From: Labilithrix luteola
GTDB taxonomy: Bacteria; Myxococcota_A; Polyangia; Polyangiales; Polyangiaceae
Direction of reading: 5' to 3'
Assembly: GCF_001263205.1 (NCBI RefSeq)
Contig: NZ_CP012333.1
Location: 992,001-1,056,000 of the forward strand
DNA length: 64,000 nucleotides
This document shows, in pieces, positions 49,911-56,754 of this stretch (position 1 is the first letter of the stretch; each line of letters begins with the position of its first letter). The notes below the pieces were generated by a model. It did no database searches. It had not been told where the DNA came from and saw only the letters and a program-made list of their open reading frames with translations. Made by a program: the position numbers and the translations under genes.

Positions 49911-51440
49911 ATGCCCGCGGACGGTCTCGGCCCCACGACGCAAGACAGCTGGCTCGACCTCGCGCGGAAGGTGGATTGGACCTTCCGATACGTCGATGAG
50001 CGTCAGGTATATCCAGACGAGGCGAGCGGTCGACCGTGGCTTCCCCACGAGGCGTGGGCGAATTGGGACGAACCTTACCGCACGACATACAAGCAATACG
50101 TCACGACGCAGTCGGAGAAGGACCACGCGCTCGACGCAATTCGTGACGCCGTGGGCAACGTCGACGCGTACCGTCGACTCTCTCCGGATTGGAGGAGTGC
50201 GGTCAAACTCCATTCGGCCACGCTCGCGCTGACCGAGTTCGCGGCGGTCATCGGAAACCTCCGCGCGGCGCGCTTCGGTCGCGACAGTGCCTGGCGTTCG
50301 ACCGCGCTCCTGGGGGCGCTCGACGAGACGCGGCATGCGCAGATTCCACTTCTGCTCATGCACGATCTCGTGCGCGCGGATCCACAGCTCGACTGGACGC
50401 ACAAGTTCCTGCACACCGACAGCTGGCTCGCAATTGCGGCGCGCCATTTCGTCGACGAGCTGCTCCTCGTCTCCGATCCCATCGAGTTCGCGGTCGCCAC
50501 GAACTTCGTATTCGAGACAGCGTTCACGAATCTCCAGTTCATCGGGTTTTCGTCACTCGCCCACGCTGCCTCCGACACGCTCTTCGAAAAGATGCTGTCG
50601 AGCATCCAGACCGACGAGGCGCGCCATTCCCAGATTGGCCCCGCGGTCCTCGGCATTCTCGTAAAGCACGATCGCGCTCACGCCCAGTATCTGCTCGACA
50701 AGTGGTTCTGGCGAAGCTGGCTCTTTTTCTCGATCGTGACCGGCTTTTGCATGGATTACCTGACGCCACTCGAGCACCGCACGCAGTCGTTCGCGGAGTT
50801 CGTCGACGAATGGCTCCTCGATCACTTCGAGTCGTCGCTCGAGCGGTTCGGCCTCGAACGTCCTTTCTATTGGAAGGAGTTCGTGGCCGGGATCTCGAGT
50901 TACCATCACCGCGTCTATCTCTCGGCGTACACGTACCGCGCGACGACCTGGTTCGACTTCCCCATGCCGGGTCCCGACGAACGCGCTTGGCTCCGTGAGA
51001 AGTATCCTTCGACGTGGGATGGTCTCGACCCGCTCTGGTCGGCGATCACCGAGCGCTGGCGGACGGGCGGTCCTGGTATGGAGTGGTACGTCCATGGCAC
51101 GACGCCGATCGGCTTCTGTACGCTCTGCCAGCTACCGCTCTGCCACGGCACGATGCCCGACAACACCGCGCGCGTCGTCGACATCGAGGGCGAGCGGCGC
51201 GTCTTTTGCTCCGAGCCTTGCGAGTGGATCTTCCGCTCCGACCCGGCGCGCTATCGGCACCACAAGGACGTGGTGCGACGCATTCTCGACGGTGAAGCTC
51301 CGGCCAACGTCCTGCAACTGACGAGGGAGTACTTCGGTCTGCCTGAGTCCCTCCAGGGCAAAGACGTGAAGGGCGGGAGCTATCCCTGGCTCGCGCAACA
51401 GGGCACGAAGACCGAGAAGCCGGCGAGGAAAGGACCGTGA
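49911..51440 (+). CDS. tmoA: Diiron monooxygenase hydroxylase alpha subunit (TmoA/T4moA-like)
   Basis: A 509-aa bacterial multicomponent monooxygenase alpha chain, catalytic subunit for O2-dependent hydroxylation or epoxidation of aromatics or alkenes. Carboxylate-bridged diiron ligands: Glu109 (ALTEF), Glu139 and His142 (DETRH), Glu202 (FETAF), Glu236 and His239 (DEARH); each equals T4moH numbering plus 5. Thr206 is the conserved active-site Thr. N-terminus WLDLARKVDWTFRYVDERQVYP and C-terminal YHS-type Cys pairs (CTLCQLPLC, CSEPC) match the TmoA group. ATG 49911 chosen because it fits the family N-terminus; SD is weak. First gene of an overlapping five-gene set. Confidence 0.9.
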   Translation: MPADGLGPTTQDSWLDLARKVDWTFRYVDERQVYPDEASGRPWLPHEAWANWDEPYRTTYKQYVTTQSEKDHALDAIRDAVGNVDAYRRLSPDWRSAVKLHSATLALTEFAAVIGNLRAARFGRDSAWRSTALLGALDETRHAQIPLLLMHDLVRADPQLDWTHKFLHTDSWLAIAARHFVDELLLVSDPIEFAVATNFVFETAFTNLQFIGFSSLAHAASDTLFEKMLSSIQTDEARHSQIGPAVLGILVKHDRAHAQYLLDKWFWRSWLFFSIVTGFCMDYLTPLEHRTQSFAEFVDEWLLDHFESSLERFGLERPFYWKEFVAGISSYHHRVYLSAYTYRATTWFDFPMPGPDERAWLREKYPSTWDGLDPLWSAITERWRTGGPGMEWYVHGTTPIGFCTLCQLPLCHGTMPDNTARVVDIEGERRVFCSEPCEWIFRSDPARYRHHKDVVRRILDGEAPANVLQLTREYFGLPESLQGKDVKGGSYPWLAQQGTKTEKPARKGP

Positions 51441-51694
51441 CCGTGCAGCCCGCCCCGATCCCCGTTTACGGATTCGTCGCTGGAGACGTGCTCGGCCTCG
51501 TCGTGCTCGTGCGCCCCGAGGAAACGGTCGCCGAGCTCGCGCGCAAGCTGCTCGAGGCCGCGGCGGTGCGCGTCGGAAAAGTCGAAGCCGCGGACGTTTG
51601 GTTCAAGGGAGCGAAGCTCGATCCTCGACATTGCATCGGCGAGACGTCGCTCGCCGCACTCGACCGCGTCGACGTTCGCCCGAGGGCCACCTGA
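51437..51694 (+). CDS. tmoB: Monooxygenase hydroxylase gamma subunit (TmoB-like)
   Basis: An 85-aa protein, same length as T4moB (84). It starts at GTG 51437 inside the stop of tmoA (GTGA), with GAGGAAAGG upstream. Family-type sequence: PIPVYGFVAGDVLGLVVLVRPEETVAELARKLLEAA, then VWFKGAKLDPRHCIGETSLAALDRVDV. Gamma subunits of toluene-type monooxygenases are ubiquitin-like and pack on the alpha chain. Overlaps tmoC by one base (TGATG). Confidence 0.88.
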   Translation: MTVQPAPIPVYGFVAGDVLGLVVLVRPEETVAELARKLLEAAAVRVGKVEAADVWFKGAKLDPRHCIGETSLAALDRVDVRPRAT

Positions 51695-52011
51695 TGGCCT
51701 TTGCACGCGCGGCGACCGTCTCCGACGTGTGGGAGGGTGAGCCCTTCGCGTGTCGCGTGTCGGGCAAGCCCGTGCTCCTCGTGCGTTTCGGTGCGGACGT
51801 CGTCGCGTACGCCGATCGTTGCGCCCACCTCGGCTTCGCGCTGAGCAAAGGCAAGCTCGAAGGTCACGTTCTCACGTGCGGCGCCCATCACTGGTCGTTC
51901 GACGCACGCAGCGGCGCCGGCCTCAATCCGAGAGATGCGTGCCTCGTGCGCTACCCCGTACGACTCGAGGGCGACGACGTCTTCGTGGACGTGGAGCTGC
52001 GCGCGTCATGA
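51694..52011 (+). CDS. tmoC: Rieske [2Fe-2S] ferredoxin of the monooxygenase (TmoC-like)
   Basis: A 105-aa soluble Rieske ferredoxin. Cluster-binding motifs: CAHLG (C-x-H) and CGAHHW (C-x-x-H), separated by ~16 residues, as in T4moC and biphenyl dioxygenase ferredoxins. Role: carries electrons from a flavin/2Fe-2S reductase to the hydroxylase diiron site. ATG 51694 overlaps the tmoB stop by one base. Ends in a 4-nt overlap with tmoD. The reductase that should reduce it is not encoded nearby. Confidence 0.92.
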   Translation: MAFARAATVSDVWEGEPFACRVSGKPVLLVRFGADVVAYADRCAHLGFALSKGKLEGHVLTCGAHHWSFDARSGAGLNPRDACLVRYPVRLEGDDVFVDVELRAS

Positions 52012-52301
52012 CCAACTTGAAAGCGATCAACGTTGGCCCGGTGCTCGTTGCGAGCGAGCTCGGACGAGCCATGGCGGAGGTCATCTGCGACGAAAACGCA
52101 GACGCCGTGGTGACCGATCGCGGCTCGTACCTTCGTATTCTCGTGCCTTCGCGTTGCACACTCACGCGCTCCCGACTCGAAGCAGCCTTGCAGCGGCGAA
52201 TCGCCTTCCCGAGCGATCTCGAACCGGCGCTTGTATCCTTCAAGGGCGCGTTCGAGGTCGACAGCGAGCGCGCGTGCTGGCATGCACGAGGGTCCGAATG
52301 A
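52008..52301 (+). CDS. tmoD: Monooxygenase effector/regulatory protein (TmoD/MmoB family)
   Basis: A 97-aa cofactorless protein of the MmoB/DmpM/T4moD family: VGPVLVASELGRAMAEVICDEN, VTDRGSYLRILVPSRCTLTRSRLEAAL, and FKGAFEVDSERACW. Effectors dock on the hydroxylase near the diiron pocket and speed up oxygen activation. Start ATG 52008 inside ATGA overlap with tmoC; ends in an ATGA overlap with tmoE. Confidence 0.88.
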   Translation: MTNLKAINVGPVLVASELGRAMAEVICDENADAVVTDRGSYLRILVPSRCTLTRSRLEAALQRRIAFPSDLEPALVSFKGAFEVDSERACWHARGSE

Positions 52302-53266
52302 GTCCGCGGCGCTCCTATTGGCATCTCGAAGGCTTCGGTCGAAAACCGTCGCGCTACGAAATCGTCTCGAGTCGCCTGCTCTATCATCCCGAGCGAGGTT
52401 TCGCGGTGAGCACGCCCGCAGGGGCTCTTCACGAACGATTCGGCCGGGGCTCGAGCATCACGCCGGTGTCTTGGGAGACGTTCGAGGATCCGCGTGAGAC
52501 CACGTACAGCTCGTACACGAAGCTGCAGTCGGGCAAGGAGACGTTCGTCGACGGGCTCTTCGACCTGGCCGACGAGACGGGTGAGCTCCGGCGTGTTCCG
52601 GCGTCATGGCTCGCGTTCGTCATTCGCGTGGTCGCGCCTCTTCGCTACCCGCTGCACGCACTGCAGATGATCGCGTCGTACGTCGGGAGCATGGCACCGA
52701 GCGGGCGCATCACGCTCACCGCGCTCTTCCAGGCCGCCGACGAGCTGCGTCGCGTCCAGCGCATCGCCCAGCTCACCCATCGCCTCCACAGCGAGCACAC
52801 CTCACTCGGTGGCGACGACGCGCGAACGCGCTGGGAGAACGATCCGATCTGGCAGCCCATGCGCGAGCTCGTCGAGCGCCTCCTCGTCACCTACGACTGG
52901 GCCGAGGCCTTCGTGGCGATGAACCTCGTCATGAAGCCGCTCTTCGACGGGGTCTTCATGATGGACGTGCCGATTCACGCGGAAGCGGTCGCTCCCTCGA
53001 TACTGCGTGGATTCTGTTTCTCGCTCGCCGAAGACGCCCGCTGGCACGCCGAGTGGAGCGAGCAGCTCGCCATGCTCATGAACGAGAAAGAGGCGAATCG
53101 AAGGCTCATGGCCATGTGGGTGCAAGCCTGGACTCCCCGCGCCTTGCACGCCGTCCGTGCCTTCGCGCCCCTGCTCGACGGAGACCTCCTCGCACGACGC
53201 GAAGCAGCGTTCTCGAAATCGCTCGAGCGACTCGACCTCCCGCGTCCCGCAGGATCGCGGACATGA
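52298..53266 (+). CDS. tmoE: Monooxygenase hydroxylase beta subunit (TmoE-like)
   Basis: A 322-aa protein, the non-catalytic beta chain of the (alpha-beta-gamma)2 hydroxylase. Family blocks: RSYWHLEGFGRKPSRYEIVSSRLLYHPERGF, YTKLQSGKETFVDGLF, AQLTHRLHSEHTS, and DWAEAFVAMNLVMKPLFD. The usual diiron ligands of alpha are not kept, as expected. Overlaps tmoD by 4 nt at its start and the histidine kinase gene by 4 nt at its end, so all six genes are probably translated from one mRNA. Confidence 0.9.
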   Translation: MSPRRSYWHLEGFGRKPSRYEIVSSRLLYHPERGFAVSTPAGALHERFGRGSSITPVSWETFEDPRETTYSSYTKLQSGKETFVDGLFDLADETGELRRVPASWLAFVIRVVAPLRYPLHALQMIASYVGSMAPSGRITLTALFQAADELRRVQRIAQLTHRLHSEHTSLGGDDARTRWENDPIWQPMRELVERLLVTYDWAEAFVAMNLVMKPLFDGVFMMDVPIHAEAVAPSILRGFCFSLAEDARWHAEWSEQLAMLMNEKEANRRLMAMWVQAWTPRALHAVRAFAPLLDGDLLARREAAFSKSLERLDLPRPAGSRT

Positions 53267-54672
53267 GCCAGCTCTCGAACGAGCGAATCAAGGGCGAGGT
53301 CGGCGTCACCACCACGGACGAAGGCGAATCGCTCTTCAAGATCATGGCCAACACGGCCCCGGTGCTCCTCTGGATTGCCGGGCCCGACGGTCGCTGCACC
53401 TTCTTCAACGATCCCTGGCTCGCGTTCACGGGCCGAACCATGGAGCAGGAGGTCGGCGTCGGCTGGGCCGAGGGCATCCATCCCGACGACTTCCAGGGCA
53501 CGATGAACGCGTACCTCGAGCACTTCGTCGCACGGCGCGGGTTCAAGCTCGAATACCGGCTTCGTCGCGCCGATGGCGAGTATCGCTGGATCCTCGACAC
53601 CGGCGTGCCTCGTCACGCAGCGGACGGAACCTTCGCCGGTTACATCGGCTCGTGCATCGACGTCTCCGAGCGCAAACTCGCCGAAGACACGCTTCGTCGA
53701 AGCGAAGCCAAGGTCCGCGCCATCCTCGAAGCGGCCGGCGACGGCATTCTCACGCTCGACGAACGCGGGGTGGTCGAGACCGCGAACCGCGCCGCCGAAA
53801 GGCTCTTTGGATGGCCGGCCGACGAGCTCGTCGGAATCTCCATCGAGCGCCTCGTTCCCGAGCTGGGCAGCGGCCAGCGTCTCGACATCGCGACCGTCGC
53901 AACAGGCATCGCCCACGAGACCGTCGGAAGAACGCCCGAGGGCGCAGTCATTCCCGTCGAAGTCGTCCTGAGCTCCGTGGAGTGGCCTCGCATCGTCACC
54001 GCCGTCGTTCGCGACGTGCGCGAACGCCAGCTCCTCGAGCGACAGATGCAAGAGGCCAACGAGGAGCTCCGTCGGAGAGTCGGCCAGGACCTCCACGACG
54101 GCGTGGGTCAGCAGCTCACCGCGGTGGCCTTCATGGCGAAGAACCTCGCGAACGATCTACCCCCCGCCTACGCGCCGAACGGGGCGCGCCTCGTCGAGAT
54201 CGCCAACGACGCCATCGGCCAGGTTCGACGGCTCGCGCGAGGCCTCGTTCCCTTCGACGTGGGCGAACGTCACCCCGCGACGATGTTCCAGGACCTGGCC
54301 ACGAGCTGCCATGCGGCCTTCGGCGTGTCGTGCTCGTTCGACTGCGACGAGACGGCCGCGAATCTCGATCAGACCGTCACCACGCAGCTCTATCTCATTG
54401 CGCAAGAGGCCGTCTCGAACGCCGTGAAGCACGGTCAGGCAACCGAAGTGAAGATGAAGCTCGCCAAGAGCGGAGAGCGAACGAGCTTCGTCATCACCGA
54501 CAACGGCAAGGGTATCCAGGCCCCGAGCACGCGCCCCGAGAGCCACGGCGTGGGACTGGCGAGCATGAAGTACCGGGCGCGCATGATCGGCGGCACCATC
54601 ACCACGAAGCCGCAGCAGCCTCGAGGCACCGTCGTCGAGTGTGCGTGGTGGGACGTGGGCAGACTCGTCTAG
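53263..54672 (+). CDS. PAS-PAS sensor histidine kinase, NarL/HisKA_3 type
   Basis: A 469-aa cytoplasmic kinase. PAS1 ~22-135 (ANTAPVLLWIAGPDGRCTFFN, PAC end YIGSCIDVSERK), PAS2 ~145-255 (ILEAAGDGILTLDERG, AVVRDVRERQL), HisKA_3 with phospho-acceptor His278 (RVGQDLHDGVGQQL), and HATPase_c (EAVSNAVKHG, VITDNGKGI, GVGLASMKYRA). No TM helix, so it senses an internal signal. ATG 53263 lies in a 4-nt overlap with tmoE stop, so its synthesis is tied to the monooxygenase. The convergent NarL regulator 44 bp away is its likely partner. Analogous to TodS/TmoS in logic, but much simpler in domains. Confidence 0.92.
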   Translation: MSQLSNERIKGEVGVTTTDEGESLFKIMANTAPVLLWIAGPDGRCTFFNDPWLAFTGRTMEQEVGVGWAEGIHPDDFQGTMNAYLEHFVARRGFKLEYRLRRADGEYRWILDTGVPRHAADGTFAGYIGSCIDVSERKLAEDTLRRSEAKVRAILEAAGDGILTLDERGVVETANRAAERLFGWPADELVGISIERLVPELGSGQRLDIATVATGIAHETVGRTPEGAVIPVEVVLSSVEWPRIVTAVVRDVRERQLLERQMQEANEELRRRVGQDLHDGVGQQLTAVAFMAKNLANDLPPAYAPNGARLVEIANDAIGQVRRLARGLVPFDVGERHPATMFQDLATSCHAAFGVSCSFDCDETAANLDQTVTTQLYLIAQEAVSNAVKHGQATEVKMKLAKSGERTSFVITDNGKGIQAPSTRPESHGVGLASMKYRARMIGGTITTKPQQPRGTVVECAWWDVGRLV

Positions 54673-54716
54673 TCCGACGCGACGAGCGTGAGCGCGCCCG
54701 AGCAGGATGTGCGCGC

Positions 54717-55430
54717 TCAGCCCGTGCGGGTGCGGCCTTCGCGAAGCCAGGAGGCGGCGTGGATGATGAGCTCGGAGGCCGTTTGGAGGCCGAGCTTCTC
54801 CTTGATGCGCATGCGGTGGGTGTCCACCGTCTTGTGACTGATGTGGAGTTGATGCGCGATCTTCGAGGTGCCGAGGCCCGTGCCGATAAGGCGGAAGACT
54901 TCGAGCTCGCGATCGGTCAGACGATCGATGTCGGAGCTCGGTTGGGCGCGCTGGTTCGACACGCTCGAAAGCAGGCGGTCGGAGACGGGCGGACTGACGA
55001 ACACACGGCCGCCGAGGATCTGGTGAATGGCGGTGATGAGGTAGTCGGTGGCTTCGTGCTTCATCACGTAGCCGTTCGCACCGCTACGGAGGGAGCGGAG
55101 GCCGAAGAGCATCTCGTCGTGCATCGAAAGGACGAGAATGCGGAGCTCGTGGCCTTCGGTACGCAGGCGCGAGACGAGATCGAGGCCGTTTTCGGTCCCG
55201 AGAGAGATGTCGATGACCGCCGCGTCGGGCCGCTCTTCCTCGACGGCCTTCATGGCCTCCGTGATCGAGCCGGCCTCGGCGCAAACGCAGAGCTCGGGGT
55301 CGCGCCCGATCAGCCCCGCTAGCCCTTCGCGGACCACGGGGTGGTCGTCGACGAGCAGAACCTTGCGGCGGCGATGCGAGGAAGCCGGGGACGGCGAGGC
55401 CTCGTCCGGAGCTTGCTCTCCAGCTCTCAC
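54717..55430 (-). CDS. LuxR/NarL family response regulator
   Basis: A 237-aa regulator: REC domain ~22-140 with VLLVDDHPVVREGLA and phospho-acceptor Asp74 (AAVIDISLG), Lys in VMKHE, and a C-terminal LuxR helix-turn-helix ~170-235 (LTDRELEVFRLIGTGLGTSKIAHQLHISHKTVDTHRMRIKEKLGL). It faces the HisKA_3 kinase gene end to end (44 bp), the usual cognate arrangement, and is a candidate activator of the monooxygenase operon. No binding site was identified upstream of tmoA. Confidence 0.92.
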   Translation of the reverse strand: MRAGEQAPDEASPSPASSHRRRKVLLVDDHPVVREGLAGLIGRDPELCVCAEAGSITEAMKAVEEERPDAAVIDISLGTENGLDLVSRLRTEGHELRILVLSMHDEMLFGLRSLRSGANGYVMKHEATDYLITAIHQILGGRVFVSPPVSDRLLSSVSNQRAQPSSDIDRLTDRELEVFRLIGTGLGTSKIAHQLHISHKTVDTHRMRIKEKLGLQTASELIIHAASWLREGRTRTG

Positions 55431-55695
55431 GAGCGCTCCTTCATTGTGAGTGATGTGCGTGTGCCGAACGACTCGGAACTGCGCGTGCGCCGAGAAGCTC
55501 TATCAACGTGACGCGGACCAATCAAGCGACGCACAGCAAACACGATAACGGCCGAGTGTGCCTGGCTTCATGACGCTTGCAAGAGGCTCGCGATGGGTTC
55601 CCGTGCCGCAGGCGTCGCCGCGTACCGCGCAGCCGCTCGCGAGCTGGTCAGCGTCACGACCAGCCGCGCGAATACTGCATTGCGGCATGACTCGT

Positions 55696-56079
55696 TCACG
55701 CGGCGCGGATGGGCTGCGCGAGCTTCTTCGCCGCCGCCACGAGGAGTTCGGCTTTGAAGGGTTTGATGATCCAGCCCTTCGCGTTGAGCGACTTGGCGCG
55801 GTGAACGAGCTCGGGCTGGGCCTCGGTGGTGAGCATCACCACGGGCAAGAGCTTCCACTTCGCGTCCCGACGCAAGCGCTCGAGGAAGTCGAGGCCCGGC
55901 AGCCGCGGCATGTTCACGTCGCAAACGACGAGCGCCACGTCAGGTGCGTCGAAGAGCTTGTCGAGCGCGTCCAAGCCGTCTTGCGCCTCGATGACCTCGA
56001 ATCCGGCGGTCACGAGCGCGTGCCGCACTTGCTGCCGAACCATCGCCGAATCGTCCACGACCAGAATCTTGGTGCCCAT
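55696..56079 (-). CDS. CheY-like single-domain response regulator
   Basis: A 127-aa REC-only protein: KILVVDDSAMVRQQVRHAL, phospho-acceptor Asp54 (LVVCDVNMPR), VVMLTTEA with the conserved Thr, GWIIKPFKAE with the Lys. ATG 56079 chosen (GTCGTCTC-free upstream, GGAGGCGAGACGAC SD region). It follows the CheX-like gene by 19 bp on the same strand as the CheA-like kinase, so the set should pass phosphate from kinase to CheY, with the CheX-like protein acting on it. Confidence 0.9.
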   Translation of the reverse strand: MGTKILVVDDSAMVRQQVRHALVTAGFEVIEAQDGLDALDKLFDAPDVALVVCDVNMPRLPGLDFLERLRRDAKWKLLPVVMLTTEAQPELVHRAKSLNAKGWIIKPFKAELLVAAAKKLAQPIRAA

Positions 56080-56098
56080 CGTCGTCTCGCCTCCACGC

Positions 56099-56728
56099 CT
56101 AAAACAGAACCATGTCGCCTTCGGCCAGCTCGAAGGCACGCACCTCGGGACCGTCCGATACTTCGAGCGCGGGATCGATCTCCGCCTCGAGTCGAACGTG
56201 GACGCGACGACTCGCGTGATCTTCGTGCGACTCGCCCAGCCCGCTCGAAGGAGACCGAACGGCTCGATTTGGGCCGTCGATCTCGAAGACGTACCAGGCG
56301 GAAGTCTCGGACGACGGCGTGAGTGCAAGTTCCCGCCCGAGCGCCGTCGTGGGTGTACCGAGCAGCAGCTCGACACCGCGTGCGAGGAGCTTGTTCTTCA
56401 AACGCCCGAGCAGCATGTTGGCAAACTCGCCGAGGACGTCCCCCAACATTCCTTCGTCGGTCTTCGCCCCAATCGCCCCAATCGACGCGATCGACACAAT
56501 CTCGTTGGGCCGCAGCGCTTCGGCCGTAACGCGGCGCGCGACGAGTACGAGTGAGCCGCGCACCTTCGTTCCCGCGAAGCCGATCGTCGCGATGACCGAC
56601 TCCTTCTCCGTGCGCCCGGAATAGCCGGTGACGCGGCCCTCGTACGTACAGGCCTTGCCGTACGCCTCGAAGAGCTCACGCGCCACGGCGATCAACGTTT
56701 CCTCGATTCGTTCGAAGCGTCGGTCCAT
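56099..56728 (-). CDS. CheX-like chemotaxis phosphatase domain protein
   Basis: A 209-aa protein from ATG 56728 (AAGGA just upstream); a GTG at 56758 overlapping the kinase stop (GTGA) would add ten residues. The ~35-150 section fits the CheX/FliY phosphatase fold: VIATIGFAGTKVRGSLVLVARRVTAEAL, then DEGMLGDVLGEFANMLLGRLKNKLLARGVELLLGTPT, with the E-x-x-N catalytic pattern (GEFANML). These proteins dephosphorylate CheY. A further ~60 residues follow (SSETSAWYVFEIDG onward). Placed between the CheA-like kinase and CheY genes. Confidence 0.75.
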   Translation of the reverse strand: MDRRFERIEETLIAVARELFEAYGKACTYEGRVTGYSGRTEKESVIATIGFAGTKVRGSLVLVARRVTAEALRPNEIVSIASIGAIGAKTDEGMLGDVLGEFANMLLGRLKNKLLARGVELLLGTPTTALGRELALTPSSETSAWYVFEIDGPNRAVRSPSSGLGESHEDHASRRVHVRLEAEIDPALEVSDGPEVRAFELAEGDMVLF

Positions 56729-56754
56729 GATTCCTTCGTAGTCCTCTCGATTCC

